From Mastacembelus armatus (Eukaryota; Chordata; Actinopteri; Synbranchiformes; Mastacembelidae), in the NCBI RefSeq assembly GCF_900324485.2, contig NC_046646.1, forward strand, positions 24,653,251-24,717,250: a DNA stretch of 64,000 nt, in the 5' to 3' direction. Under the pieces are notes generated by a model that saw nothing but the letters and a program-made list of their open reading frames with translations, was not told the origin of the DNA and searched no databases. Both the position numbers and the translations under genes were made by a program. Below are positions 13,238-27,756 of this stretch, in pieces; within the stretch, counting starts at the first letter, position 1, and each line of letters starts with the position of its first letter.

Positions 13238-15211
13238 ATGATGGACCGTGAAGCAGCAGTTCCGGCTCTGGACAGCGACGAAGACTGTACTTTGTCCTCA
13301 GAGGAAGATTCGGACTCCGATGACGAATATTTGCATTTCGAAGAGCGACTGGACCCAAAGGAGGATGTGATTCCTGACGAGTAAGCCTTTGGTTATTTCT
13401 CTTATATATTATTCCCTTCATGATGTAAAATGTTGTTCGGCTGTATAAAACCACATATGACTGGTGATAGTGTTAAAATATAGTTTATCTGTTATTGGCT
13501 GTTCTCTCATCATACTATATACTATATATACTAAGGTACTGTGAAAAATAAATGCTAACAGATGTTACCACAGTTTATTTACTCTGGTAAAATGTGGGCT
13601 AATGTGGTGAATATCAGTGAACATCACTATAATCACTATAATGTTAATAATGTAGTTTATTTTACCTTTTTATTGCAGATGTGGGAAAAACGGTGCAAAG
13701 GAACCTGTGGCAAAGAGAGCCAAAGCAGACAAGCAGCCCACTCTGTCATGGAAAACAGAGACTGATATTGACGTGGCTCCACAGGCTCTGAGATTCCTGC
13801 CCAAACGGGAACCTGGACCACAGCTAAAACCCCGTGATGCACACTCTGCCATGAGTCTCTTCAAGATGTTTTTTTCTGAAAGTGCTGTGTTAACTCTGTG
13901 TCGAAACACCAACGCTCAGGCTGCCAAGTCCCGTGCAAAGGGCCGTAAATATAAATGTACCGTTACATTGGGCTGGTCTTCTACATATCCATGGTGAAGT
14001 TGAAGTCCATCAGAGACTACTGGCGGCAGGATAGTCTTTTCTCTGTTCCTTTTCCTGCCACAGTCATGTCAAGGGACAGATACCTCACCATTTCATGGAA
14101 TCTGCACATGAGTCACCCAGGTGCAGACAAGGAAAATGACAGAAAGAGGGGCACGGCTGAACACGACTGTCTTTTCAGGGTCAGACCCCTCATGGACACT
14201 ATACGGCTTGCATGTAAGACCATTTATCATCCAAGACGAAATCTGGCAGTGAATGAAGGAGTGGTGGCCTGCAAAGCAAACACAGAGATGACTCAGTGCA
14301 TGAAAGCCACGCCAACCAGGTGGGGCTTCAAGTTGTTTGTTCTTGCGGACTCATCAAATGGATATACGGTGGATTTTGCTGTGTACACAGGGAAGAACAG
14401 CTTTCCCACAGGCCATGGACTGTCTTATGATGCTGTGATGTCTCTGTTGGACCGTATAGTTTTGGGCTCTGGGTACCATGTATACATGGATAATTTTTAC
14501 ACTAGTCCCAAACTGCTAACAGACTTGTTTGCTTTGAAGTTTGGTGCATGTGGGACCTACAGAGACAACAGGAAGGGTTGCCCTCAGGATGCAGCTAACT
14601 CACTCACCAGCAAATCTGCGAGGGGCTCCATGAGGTGGATTCGAGATGAACATCTTGTGTTTGTGAAATGGATGGACGCACGAGAGGTGTCTGTCTGTTC
14701 CACCATCCATGCTGCTCAAACAGGAGACACCATGCAGAGGAGGGTGAAAACACAAAATGGATGGAGGACAAAGAGTTTTCCATGTCCTGCCCCTGTGATT
14801 GCCTACAACCAGCATATGGGGGGTGTTGGCCTGTCCGATCAGCTGCTACAGTACTACACTGCACAGCACAAGACAATGAAGTGGTACAGGAAGTTGTTTC
14901 CACACTTCTTGGACATTGCGGCCACCAATGCCTATATTGTACACAAAGAGCTTTATGGCAACATGAGCCACAAGGAGTTTATGGAAGAGCTAATTACAGA
15001 GCTCTGTAAATAAAACCAAAGTGTTGACCATGTGCCAGTTCCAGGAGCTGGACAGGCCTCAGATGCCACCGCTGGTCGCCGGATCTGTGCGCTTTGCAAA
15101 GCAAAGAGTGGCAAGAGGCAGGACACTCCTTGGAATTGCCAGGCATGTGATGTTCACCTGTGTGTTCAGCTGAAAAGGAACTGTTTCCTAGACTGGCACA
15201 AAGTTGTGTAG
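13238..15211 (+). mobile_element. PiggyBac-like (PGBD4 type) transposase, decayed
   Basis: Cut-and-paste DNA transposase remnant. A first exon (13238-13379) encodes an acidic Ser/Asp/Glu-rich N-terminus. A spliceable intron follows (donor GTAAGC at 13380, acceptor TTTTATTGCAG ending 13678). The DDE_Tnp_1_7 domain follows, with three Asp-bearing motifs in good condition: LFVLADSSNGY, YHVYMDNFYTS and GGVGLSDQLLQYY. A frameshift lies near 13950, where the frame reading GRKYK gives way to the frame reading YRYIGLVFYISMVK. A TAA at 15011-15013 interrupts the frame, after which it continues to a Cys-rich zinc-ribbon tail (CALCK, NCQACDVHLC) ending at 15211. With one frameshift and one nonsense codon it is probably inactive, but it is young enough to keep its catalytic triad. 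Terminal repeats were not located. Confidence 0.9.
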
Positions 15212-16028
15212 CTGTTCCATTCTGTGTATTATGTGAGAGAAGAGGTTATACATCGGGTGTGAGAGTGGGCTTTTACAAACCTCACACCTGTTTACTGTTC
15301 CTGTTTACCTTGTTTTACCCTGAAAGTATCTTCTGTACCATTGACATCTTACTATATTCTAAATAAACTACAAACAGAAAATATACAAATTTCTTTTGTC
15401 CTCACTTTCTTCTTCACAGTAATTTCTGCTCAGCCACATTCCTGACTGAAAGGCTCATTGTGCATCTCATTCTGTGAGTCTTTGTCTTCTCAGGTCAATC
15501 ACATGATTATTCATGATCAGGCCTCGTCTTTTCTGAACAGAAAGTGTCTTGGAAAACTTAAATCAGTGTATTGTTGTGGATGAGTGAACAAGATGATTTT
15601 CACATCATTTTGAAGCAAACACTAGTTTTTCACTAACCATGCATAAACACTGTTTTCTCTAAGACACAATCATGTATAAACTTTCTGCTCACATATTTTT
15701 GTACCCAGTTTGTGCTGATTACAGTGTTGTCAGACTTTAGACATTAATATGTTTGTTTTTTTGACAAATAAGTGTCTGCTGGAAGGTGAGTCCAAATATT
15801 CTGATAATCCTGCCATTGTGCCCATACTCAGACCTAAAATAAAATGGGGGCAGAGCAATATGGGACATACATGACCTTTTAGATTTTATTACAACATATT
15901 AGTTAAATATCGGGCTAATATACTATTTTTATTCTCCATCATGGAAACATGAGATTCTCCATAAACACTGCAGACAGCTAAAAGGCGGGAATTTGTCTGG
16001 CGCATGCGCAAACCTACTGAGAAAACTA
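15212..16028. other. Spacer between the piggyBac remnant and H2B copy 1
   Basis: AT-rich DNA that probably includes the transposon 3' end (an AATAAA lies at 15361-15366 in ATTCTAAATAAACTAC). No gene was recognised. Confidence 0.4.
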
Positions 16029-16083
16029 ACCAATCCAGGACCAGCGACCGCACAGTAATATTTGCATGAAGGGGACTATAAAA
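16029..16083 (+). promoter_or_regulatory. H2B promoter, copy 1: CCAAT, octamer, TATA
   Basis: ACCAATCC lies at about 16029, a perfect Oct-1 octamer ATTTGCAT at 16060-16067, and TATAAAA at 16077-16083. An octamer directly upstream of TATA is the hallmark of replication-dependent H2B promoters. The second H2B has the same order of elements. Confidence 0.85.
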
Positions 16084-16141
16084 GCAGCGCTCGCCGACAG
16101 CACAACCATCAGCTGTAGACGAACTGTCAGAACCAGCAGCC

Positions 16142-16513
16142 ATGCCTGAGCAAGTGAAAGCGCCGAAGAAGGGCTCCAAGAAAGCCGTCTCTAAGAGCGT
16201 CACGAAGACCGGCAAGAAGAAGAGGAGGACCAGGAAGGAGAGTTACGCCATCTACGTGTACAAGGTGCTGAAGCAGGTCCACCCCGACACCGGAATCTCC
16301 TCCAAGGCCATGAGCATCATGAACTCCTTCGTCAGCGACATCTTCGAGAGGATCGCCGGGGAGGCTTCCCGCCTGGCGCACTACAACAAGCGCTCCACCA
16401 TCACGTCTAGGGAGATCCAGACCGCCGTCCGCCTGCTGCTGCCCGGCGAGCTGGCTAAGCACGCCGTGTCCGAGGGCACCAAGGCCGTGACCAAGTACAC
16501 CAGCTCCAAATAA
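16142..16513 (+). CDS. Histone H2B (copy 1)
   Basis: Core histone H2B, 123 residues, partner of H2A. The histone fold [20 protein letters not shown] through to the C-terminal AVTKYTSSK is canonical. The N-tail starts [16 protein letters not shown], and the central segment reads [15 protein letters not shown] where usual fish H2B has AMGIMNSFVNDIFER. The protein is identical to copy 2 at 21662-22033, and the 5' leaders (ATCAGCTGTAGACGAACTGT) match too, so the two genes are recent duplicates or are being homogenised. Intronless with a 3' stem-loop. Confidence 0.96.
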   Translation: MPEQVKAPKKGSKKAVSKSVTKTGKKKRRTRKESYAIYVYKVLKQVHPDTGISSKAMSIMNSFVSDIFERIAGEASRLAHYNKRSTITSREIQTAVRLLLPGELAKHAVSEGTKAVTKYTSSK

Positions 16514-16542
16514 ACTGCTCCTGCTGTCACCATCCACCCAAA

Positions 16543-16558
16543 GGCTCTTTTAAGAGCC
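16543..16558 (+). terminator. Histone mRNA 3' stem-loop (H2B copy 1)
   Basis: GGCTCTTTTAAGAGCC, followed 15 bp later by a purine-rich AAGAGCTTTAG element suited to U7 snRNA pairing. Confidence 0.95.
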
Positions 16559-17139
16559 ACCTAGAGTTTCTGCTAAGAGCTTTAGTCCTGACTTTAAGGT
16601 TGTTGTGTCTTTGTAGTTTAGTTTTATGTGAATGATAAAATTTGACTTATAAACTCAACACATGATTATGTAGCTTTAATACCCAAATGATCCTAGTATT
16701 AAATTGGCCAAATCACAGTAACACATTAAACTTCTTTACACACAAATCCTCAGCAGGATTGTCCATGTGTGTTGTATCCTTTATTTCTGTAGCAAAACTT
16801 TACTTCATGTTCAGAGTAACTTGATCAAAGTTGTTTTGCTTAAAATTCAGAGAATTGCAGCTGTTTGAAGAGGGTTAGTGGGAACATGAACATATCTGAG
16901 GAAGTTAATTTGAACATTTCATGGTTTTCTCTTTCGGGTCAGGGTCAATGTCTTGTTGCCTGTATTGACCCTGTAAACAATAAATCCATGGGGAGGAGGT
17001 TAAATCAACACATACTCAGAGAGCAGGGTCTCCGTTTCGTATAAAGATCATCATATATATTATATATTGCTCCTTGCAATTCTGTCGGAAAATGCAACAC
17101 TTCTCAGAAAGTTATTCCAATTGCAAACGTTTTAGTATT

Positions 17140-18060
<921 letters not shown>

Positions 18061-18880
18061 TGGAAGCTTCAATAATATGTCAAGTATTTTTGTGCAAATC
18101 TGCCTGTTCATTAGCTGCAGCCACCTAATCTCAATCTAACAGTCCTGCAGTAACAGTGTTGTTCTTTGTGAGCTTAGATTTACCTGGATGGACCAGGTGT
18201 GTTTGTGATCTACCCTCACTGGTATAAAAACACAGGCAATGTGTTGATTGAACATTACTCTGCAGTGTGTAGTCACACATTTCTTTACGAGTCCACAAAA
18301 ATATGGCATTAAGAAATTGTTTTATTTCTAAGATGAACCCTGATTAAAATAAATATTTTAAAATTTTCTGCAGTAAAAGTATTTAGAAACAGCCCCAGCA
18401 TGAGCCCTTGTCCCCTGGAACATTAACATATGAGCAAATGTTGTCCTCAAATTAAATTAATATGTAGATAATTTAATGTAACTTAACTTGTATTTGAATG
18501 TTCATCTTGTGAAAATTAGAGATTTTTCAGATTAGACTGCAGCTATGTCAAAATGAACAGATGCTTTAAGTTCTATATACAACACATGTTTAAGGTGTGG
18601 AGGAACTCTGACAGTCACTGAAGTCAAAAAGACAACTTTCATTTTGAAAAGAAACTTTAAGTCTGCTTTTGCATAATAAATCACAAATGGAAAACTGTTC
18701 CTTCTTTAGTTTAACTGAGGAAAAGCTACTGATACAATATTTTATTTGTATTGTGAGTCTTAATGTATTTTAATGTAACATGGATCAGGAGCAACAAATG
18801 CTTATTTGCCGCGCTTTATTTTGAAATCTTGTACAGAGCGGGAGCGTTGTAAATAAAACAGGACCCTGACGTAAACTGTT
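18061..18880. other. Spacer between the Tc1-like remnant and H2A copy 1
   Basis: AT-rich intergenic DNA. No gene, RNA or clear repeat was recognised. Confidence 0.4.
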
Positions 18881-18885
18881 TTCTG

Positions 18886-18938
18886 ATTGGACGATAGGGT
18901 CGAGCTGACCAATGAGGGAAGAGGAGTAGGAATATAAG
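18886..18938 (+). promoter_or_regulatory. H2A promoter, copy 1
   Basis: An inverted CCAAT (ATTGG at 18886-18890), a direct CCAAT (18909-18913) and a TATAAG box (18933-18938). A stretch of about 80 bp including these is nearly identical to the sequence upstream of the second H2A (TATAAG at about 30011). Confidence 0.8.
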
Positions 18939-18977
18939 GCGGTTTTCGGCGCTGAACGCCACATTCTCTCTTACTAA

Positions 18978-19385
<408 letters not shown>

Positions 19386-19417
19386 ACTGGACCTGAGCTC
19401 CGCTTTACACACACAAC

Positions 19418-19433
19418 GGCTCTTTTAAGAGCC
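19418..19433 (+). terminator. Histone mRNA 3' stem-loop (H2A copy 1)
   Basis: GGCTCTTTTAAGAGCC flanked by ACAAC and ACACAC, 33 bp after the stop codon. Confidence 0.95.
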
Positions 19434-20779
<1,346 letters not shown>

Positions 20780-20808
20780 ACCTGATCCCGAACCCCCTAA
20801 GACACAAC

Positions 20809-20824
20809 GGCTCTTTTTAGAGCC
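20809..20824 (+). terminator. Histone mRNA 3' stem-loop (H4 copy 2)
   Basis: GGCTCTTTTTAGAGCC: the stem is kept, and the loop is TTTT with a T-A closing variant relative to copy 1. Confidence 0.93.
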
Positions 20825-21545
20825 ACACACTTGATCTGACGAGCTCAGTCCTTAGTGTCTGTGATAAACTAATATACAATATTATACGTATACGTGACTT
20901 TTCATGACATTTATATTGGTGTCCTTCGCATTCTTTTCGTATCGCTAAAATATGAACGACACCAACAGTGACAATAAAACTGATTTAGTAGAACAATTCG
21001 AGAGAAACTCTCGTTACTCATTTAAACAATCGTGTGAGGAATTAATGTATTCACACATTAAAATTTAGGTCTGTTAATATATACTGTACAATTTCCAGTC
21101 CAGTAGGTGGCCCCACTAAACTGGTTTTGCCGTAAAGACAAAGAGGAAAACATGGTGATTTGTGTCACATGACATCCAATACAGGAAGCAGGAGCCGTGA
21201 TGGCTGAGTGTTTGAACCTTGGTGGATTTACATGAATATTTTCGGTATAAAATGATCATTTGAGCAGTGAGACAGAATCTGCGTGTATGAAAAGGTCCAT
21301 TGAGGTTTAACATGTCAGCAGGACGTGGGTCTGTAGTTATGGGTTTTACCATTGTCATGGCAGAAACACAACCAGTGTCAGGACAGCTGCTTTAAATGTT
21401 GACTATTAGAGCCTGATCTGAACACTTTCAAATGTCGTGTGTCCTCACAAAGACAGAAATACGACATGTCTATATTGTTTAATGAATAAATCGGGTCAGT
21501 GTCTAAATTCATAGCGGCCACTTGTTCAACGCATGCGCAAAGAAT
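20825..21545. other. Spacer between H4 copy 2 and H2B copy 2
   Basis: AT-rich spacer. The first 80 bp are H4 3' flank shared with other copies. No gene was seen. Confidence 0.4.
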
Positions 21546-21549
21546 TCAG

Positions 21550-21603
21550 CCAATACCGAGCGCGGAACAGCACAGTGACATTTGCATGAAACGCATTTAA
21601 AAG
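21550..21603 (+). promoter_or_regulatory. H2B promoter, copy 2: CCAAT, octamer, weak TATA
   Basis: CCAAT at 21550-21554, octamer ATTTGCAT at 21580-21587, and an ATTTAAAAG box at about 21595-21603 in place of TATAAAA. Confidence 0.82.
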
Positions 21604-21661
21604 AGCCGCCTCGAGGTCGTTTCCATTATCAGCTGTAGACGAACTGTCAGAACCAGCAGCC

Positions 21662-22033
21662 ATGCCTGAGCAAGTGAAAGCGCCGAAGAAGGGCTCCAAG
21701 AAAGCCGTCTCTAAGAGCGTCACGAAGACCGGCAAGAAGAAGAGGAGGACCAGGAAGGAGAGCTACGCCATCTACGTGTACAAGGTGCTGAAGCAGGTCC
21801 ACCCCGACACCGGGATCTCCTCCAAGGCCATGAGCATCATGAACTCCTTCGTCAGCGACATCTTCGAGAGGATCGCCGGGGAGGCTTCCCGCCTGGCGCA
21901 CTACAACAAGCGCTCCACCATCACGTCTAGGGAGATCCAGACCGCCGTCCGCCTACTGCTGCCCGGCGAGCTGGCTAAACACGCCGTGTCCGAGGGCACC
22001 AAGGCCGTGACCAAGTATACCAGCTCCAAGTAA
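21662..22033 (+). CDS. Histone H2B (copy 2)
   Basis: 123-residue H2B with the same protein sequence as copy 1, differing from it by only a few silent bases. It shares the unusual [11 protein letters not shown] segment. The 5' leader and 3' stem-loop region match copy 1, while the outer flanks differ, so the duplicated unit was about gene-sized. Confidence 0.96.
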   Translation: MPEQVKAPKKGSKKAVSKSVTKTGKKKRRTRKESYAIYVYKVLKQVHPDTGISSKAMSIMNSFVSDIFERIAGEASRLAHYNKRSTITSREIQTAVRLLLPGELAKHAVSEGTKAVTKYTSSK

Positions 22034-22062
22034 ACTGCTCCTGCTGTCTCCATCTACCCAAA

Positions 22063-22078
22063 GGCTCTTTTAAGAGCC
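22063..22078 (+). terminator. Histone mRNA 3' stem-loop (H2B copy 2)
   Basis: GGCTCTTTTAAGAGCC followed by the purine-rich AAGAGCTTTAG element. Confidence 0.95.
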
Positions 22079-22791
22079 ACCTACAGTTTTTGCTAAGAGC
22101 TTTAGTCCTGATGTTTTTATTTTTTGGGCTTGTCATGTTATATTTGATTTGACTGTTTTATTTAACAAAGCTGTGATTCTTCAACTTCACTACATGTCAG
22201 AGCTAAACTTCCAGTACAATAACTCAAACCTCACATCCTCCCAAGTCTGAGCCAGTCAAAGCAGAAAGGTGGACAAAAACTGAATAGAAAAACTTATTCA
22301 AACTTATTTCCCTCCTTTGTCTTTTAATTACATAAAATCTGTGACAAGAGAAACAAGAAGAAAACTGGAGTGAAATGCTCAGATAGACCTTCATGTCCAG
22401 CAGGAGTCATTAAACAGTCTCTGCTGCTCTTAAACACTGCAGCATCGTCACCACTGGGAATGTTAGTGTTAGCACTGACTGAGTCCAGCTGTTGTCCAGC
22501 TGTAGGACAGTACACGCTGTTTTCCTGGAAACACCTACTGCACCTACGCAGGGTAGTAAACACAGTTAATGGGTCCTGCTGGACTGGAACCAAAGACAGG
22601 AAGGATTCAATTTAACGATGCTCCCTGTCGTCCTCGCCTCTGATGAGGCCATGATGACGTCATGGCAACGGCATTGACATACAGGGAGCCCTGCAACAGG
22701 TACACAGATATGCACGGTATCCACACAGGTGAAACAAATGTACAGTAACTTACATGTGGTACATTTACTCAACTACTGTACGTCAAGGTGA

Positions 22792-22976
22792 TTCAGTGTG
22801 TGTGTCACTGAGTCCAGATCCCATCCAGAGACTGACAGCACCGATGAATGTGTGTGAATCCAGAACCTGGTTCAGCTTATGGGTCTGTGCTGTAGACCTC
22901 CATTGTTTTCCAAAAACTATTAAAAACCCAGCAAGGAGCCACACCGCACTGGTGGGAAATTCCCAAGATACAACAA
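22792..22976 (+). repeat. Unclassified dispersed repeat, copy B
   Basis: Matches copy A from TTCAGTGTGTGTGTCACTGA to AAAAACCCAGCA, then ends with GGTGGGAAATTCCCAAGATA. That last motif also terminates copy C where it meets the 58-bp satellite. The palindromic segment of copy A is absent. Confidence 0.65.
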
Positions 22977-24234
22977 ACTATTAGATTTTTTTTGCGTCTG
23001 TTGTCACTGCCATGACCTGGTGACCTGTCCATGGTTTTGCACAACTCATCATTTCCCTTATTAGTAATTTTAATAGATGTGCAGGTCAAGTTCATGCTAG
23101 TTACATAAGTTTGTTTTGACAAACCCAAACTAAAGATGATCATATAAACATATGACAGTACAGACAAAAATAGGAATCTTAATTGTTTATTTGGGTGTGT
23201 AACTTCTAGGCCAGAAGACAGAAAATGTTTTTAAAAAACATGTAATTAGTCCGAGCCACAGAAAACAGTTTTAAATATTCTGACTTTCACAACTTCAGCC
23301 TGAAAATCCAAGATTTGTTCTGACATCCATCCCTGTAAAGTCTGACAGAGAACACATTCAGAGGTTATTGAGTTCAAATGAAGAATTTCCAACTGGTAAC
23401 TTTAAAGATCAATAATCACAAATAATTTGTCAATACATTAAAGGAATAAGACACATGAACATACACTCTATATATAATAGGCTGTAAAACTGAGGTCTGA
23501 CTAAAACAACCTTAATTATTCAATATAAACAAATGAAAGCTGGAATAGTTTTATCAAATATTTCTTATACTAAGTTTAACTTTGTCATGTCATTAGTGCT
23601 AAAAGCCTTTAACTAACATTTAATATTCTAATATTAAATGTTATTGCAGGGGACTTGAATCATGCCTCAGGTTTTTACTGAAGCTGTTTTTATAGGACTA
23701 AGTCGTTCAGAGTCGATCTGTTCATCAGTGAGAAAAGTGTCATTTCTAACATTTAAGTGATTTTTTGTAAAACACTGGGTCTAATTGTCCTGAAGTGACC
23801 AGGAAACGGCTGCACTTTATTGTTGTTTCACGTTGTCTCCGTGCCGACCGAAGGCTGCGGCTCCGTGACTCTCAGCCACCATCACTGTGTTTGCTGCGAC
23901 CAGAACAGCTTCAATTTATTACAAAGTCTTTACCCGCACATGGCTGTTTTCACTTCGAGTCCCTGGACAAACATGTGGGTCAGAGGGAAAACAGCTTTTG
24001 GCGGAGGTTCGGTCCATTTTAAGTTATTTTAGGAGAGAAATGAGTGGGAAAAGTCGCCGAGCAGCGTCGGCCACGGCCGTGAAAATGTGGGGTTTGGAGG
24101 CTCCACAAACAAAACGCCGAGAACACCAGAGCTGTACGTGGTTTCTGGACGAAGAGACGAGTGTCCGCTATCATCTCACTTCACTGTCGCCCTGCAGCTC
24201 CTCTCCCACGGCCATTTTTCAGCGTTTTATCGGT
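22977..24234. other. Spacer upstream of H1
   Basis: Intergenic DNA that becomes GC-richer after about 23,800, with open frames in several phases but no family resemblance. No gene was assigned. Confidence 0.4.
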
Positions 24235-24241
24235 GAAGAGA

Positions 24242-24324
24242 AAACACAAGTGTCCCTGGATTCACGCAGCACGGCAGAGCCACGGGCGGGCTGAGTCTCT
24301 ACGGTTCTCATGGTGTGTTTAAGA
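24242..24324 (+). promoter_or_regulatory. H1 promoter region
   Basis: AAACACA at 24242-24248 matches the H1-specific AC box. A weak TATA-like TTTAAG lies near 24318. Both sit at suitable distances from the H1 start at 24399. Confidence 0.55.
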
Positions 24325-24398
24325 GCAGCGCCTGCGCGGGGATCCGCACACTCTGACTCTCGTCTGACCGTGAGAAGGAACTCGACTCGAACTACGAC

Positions 24399-25010
24399 AT
24401 GGCAGAAGTAGCTCCAGCTGCACCTCCCGCCGCCGCTCCGGCCAAGGCAGCCAAGAAGAAGGCAGCCAAGCCGAAGAAGGCCGGTCCCAGCGTCGGGGAG
24501 CTGATCGTTAAAGCAGTGACCGCATCCAAGGAGCGGAGCGGAATGTCCGCGGCCGCGCTGAAGAAAGCTCTGGCTGCCGGAGGCTACGACGTGGAGAAGA
24601 ACAAGGCTCGCGTCAAGACCGCGATCAAGGGTCTGGTGACAAAGGGCACTTTGGTCCAGACCAAGGGCACCGGCGCTTCTGGCTCTTTTAAGATCAACAA
24701 GAAAGCTGACACAAAAGTCAAGAAGCCAGTGAAGAAGGCTGCTGCTCCTAAAGCCAAGAAACCAGCCGCAAAGAAGCCCGCAGCCGCCAAAAAGCCCAAA
24801 GCAGCAGCCGCCAAGAAGCCAGCTGCCGCAAAGAAGTCTCCTAAGAAGGTCAAGAAGCCCGCAGCGGCCAAAAAGGCAGCAAAGAGCCCCAAGAAGGCCC
24901 CCAAGAGCCCCAAGAAGGTGGTGAAGAAGGCGCCTGCTGCCAAGAAGGCTCCAGCAAAGAAGGCTGCAAAGCCCAAGGCAGCAAAGAAGGCAGCGCCTAA
25001 GAAGAAGTGA
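24399..25010 (+). CDS. Linker histone H1
   Basis: Linker histone, 203 residues, binding nucleosome entry and exit DNA. It has a short Ala/Pro/Lys N-tail and a winged-helix globular domain at about residues 29-104 ([20 protein letters not shown] through GSFKINKK). The C-tail is Lys/Ala/Pro-rich with five SPKK-type CDK/DNA-binding motifs (KSPKK). It is the only H1 in the cluster, intronless, and lies between H2B and H3. The 3' stem-loop marks it as replication-dependent. Confidence 0.96.
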   Translation: MAEVAPAAPPAAAPAKAAKKKAAKPKKAGPSVGELIVKAVTASKERSGMSAAALKKALAAGGYDVEKNKARVKTAIKGLVTKGTLVQTKGTGASGSFKINKKADTKVKKPVKKAAAPKAKKPAAKKPAAAKKPKAAAAKKPAAAKKSPKKVKKPAAAKKAAKSPKKAPKSPKKVVKKAPAAKKAPAKKAAKPKAAKKAAPKKK

Positions 25011-25044
25011 AGTGGCCTCCTTTAAAAGTATAAAACAAAACAAA

Positions 25045-25060
25045 GGCTCTTTTAAGAGCC
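25045..25060 (+). terminator. Histone mRNA 3' stem-loop (H1)
   Basis: GGCTCTTTTAAGAGCC followed by GTGAAGAGCTTGG, a purine-rich downstream element. Confidence 0.95.
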
Positions 25061-25870
25061 ACCCACATGTTCAGTGAAGAGCTTGGTCCTTTCTAGGTTT
25101 GAGTCTGCAGGTCTAGAGCTGTAATAAACATTTGATCTTCACCTTATTTAAACTTAAATCAACCTTTTCATCTGCTTTCACACAAACAAACCACATAAGT
25201 GATGCAGAAGAAACTGGTCCCTTTTATCAATATGTTACTTTTATTTATCAATATGTTCCCACTTAATAAGATCACTGAATCACTTAAATTGATCTCCTGT
25301 ACAGTGTATTTACTTCTGCCAACATAAAGACATTACACACACTAAGTACTCTAATGATATATAACAACATACTTTAATATCATGATACTTTACTCCCAAA
25401 TACTTTTTCATTGTGGTCTCATTACTTTTACTTTGAAAAGGCCTGAATGGTTTCCCCTGCACTGCACCAAATCCTTCTGGTAACTTACAGGCCCTGAGCT
25501 GTGATCGATTGATCGACTTCTAGTGCAGCTCAGTGTTGATTCATTTCTCATTTAAAAGTCCAAATCAAGCTGATACGTCCAAGTCCCTGTGGGTTTGTTT
25601 AGTCTGTGTCAAACACAAAGAATAATGATCAACTATAAATGGATGAAACATCAGATCAGAATATCTATAACATAAATGTTTAAATGTGTCGAATCGTTAA
25701 TGCTGCTGTGAGCTCTTGATCAATAAAGTTCTTAATCTGACTCTCGATCATTGAACCGACTGCAGCAGTTGTTCCAGCTGCCTGCGGGAGGCTGAGCTCG
25801 GTTTAGGCGCAATATTTGAAAAAAAAGATTCCTCCAATAAGATTCAGACGGGGCTGAGCTCACGAGGGGG
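25061..25870. other. Spacer between H1 and H3
   Basis: AT-rich spacer, no gene seen. A 12-bp palindromic phrase ATCGATTGATCGAT-like lies near 25,503. Confidence 0.4.
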
Positions 25871-25876
25871 CGCCCA

Positions 25877-25938
25877 CCAATCAGAATCCAGAGGCCGAAG
25901 CAGCGTCACAGCTTCGCCGCCGGTCTCAGAGTATAAAA
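25877..25938 (+). promoter_or_regulatory. H3 promoter: CCAAT and TATA
   Basis: CCAAT at 25877-25881 and TATAAAA at 25932-25938, about 60 bp upstream of the start codon. Confidence 0.8.
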
Positions 25939-25975
25939 GGAGCCGATCGGCGCAGTTTCCTCATGTTCTCTCTAG

Positions 25976-26404
<429 letters not shown>

Positions 26405-26433
26405 ACTCCCCCAGCCTTATCCAAACCGACAAC

Positions 26434-26449
26434 GGCTCTTTTAAGAGCC
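26434..26449 (+). terminator. Histone mRNA 3' stem-loop (H3)
   Basis: GGCTCTTTTAAGAGCC with CAAC upstream and ACATA downstream. Confidence 0.95.
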
Positions 26450-26779
26450 ACATACCTCCACTTTCAGAGCAGCACCTTCCTTTTTTCATGTCACATCAAA
26501 TGTTCAAAACTTTCATTCTATTGGTGAAAACACTCAATGTACTTCCTGTTGGAGCCTTTAGTCCCAGTTACAGCCTCATTTTACACTCACCAACTTTATC
26601 TGGATTTTACTTTTTGTAAAGTGTCAAATCATTTTCACCTCAAGACACTTTCCATAGGAAACAAAATGTCTGATTAAGCTCTTGGTTTAATCAACAAACA
26701 TGTTTAGATTTATTCAAAAAGCTGACGTCTGTAACTATAAAGTCCCTTTTCAGGCTCAACTTCTATGTTTATGGTCAAA

Positions 26780-26945
26780 TGTCCCGGAAGGAGCTGCTCC
26801 TGTTTTAAAACCAGTCGAGGCAGATGGCCGCCCAAAGTGAGTCTGGTTCTGATGGAGGTTTTCTCTTCTGTCAGGAAGTTTTTCCTCTCCACTGTCACCA
26901 AGTGCTGCTCATAAAGGATTTATTGGGTTTTGAATTGAATTTTGT
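26780..26945 (+). mobile_element. L2/Maui-like LINE 3' end fragment
   Basis: GGCAGATGGCCGCCCAAA, TTTTTCCTCTCCACTGTCAC, AAGTGCTGCTCATAAAGGAT and a final TGAATTGAATT are near-identical in order to the 3' UTR of the longer L2-like element at 37158-38515. It is a short 5'-truncated insertion between H3 and H4 copy 3. Confidence 0.8.
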
Positions 26946-27756
26946 TCTTTGTGCCTGAGAAGAAAAGAACAAAACCTACAGGGACCACAATCCTTGTGAA
27001 ACCATGACTATAGACTCTGACATGTCTGATTAGAGGACTGGAAAGTTACATTTCAGTTTCTTAACCAGCTGTTATGTTTCTGCATCACAGTGAACAGAGC
27101 AGGACTGAGAAGATCTGTTTCACTTTATCTGGGAGGAAACTGCATCAAGGTGTTAACACATATTTGACCAGGGCTCATTCACAGATGAAGAGTTTGAAGT
27201 TCCTGTGCTTTACACGGCCAGAGACACCCAGGACCAGGTGCACGTGCTGTTATGGATAAAAGAAGGATGCAGGCAGTTTGAGTTCCTATGTCCAGAGGCA
27301 GACCTTAGCTGCAGGAAGGAAACCATGAATGTGATGCAGGAAACAACATTTCAGATTTGCAGTCCAAACTGACTCGCTGCAGTGAGAGACTTTTTATTTT
27401 TATAAAAAAAAAAAACATTATTTTGTGAAGACAAATTGATTTAGTACATGTGAACATCTCCTGTATGTTGGGAATGTACAGTGAGAGTAGAGAACTTTTA
27501 CAGCTGTGTCATAGGTCTGGCCCAGTTCATTTATAGTTTGTTATTCTTCATGTTAAACACGTGCACGCGCACACACACACACAAGAACAGCTTTATGTGC
27601 CTGAACAATGAAATTATATGTGACGGTCTGAGAGAACGGGGTAGGGGCTGCTGGACTGCTGGCAGTTACACTTTGTTTGGACCTGAATCAATCAGCAACA
27701 CTCCTAAATATCCATATAAACTGGTTCTTAGCTGAAAATGTGTTTTTTTTGTTTAG

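Noticed and set aside
24023-24294. Open frames upstream of H1 suggesting another gene
   Set aside because: No family resemblance, splice sites or start context; the stretch overlaps the H1 promoter.
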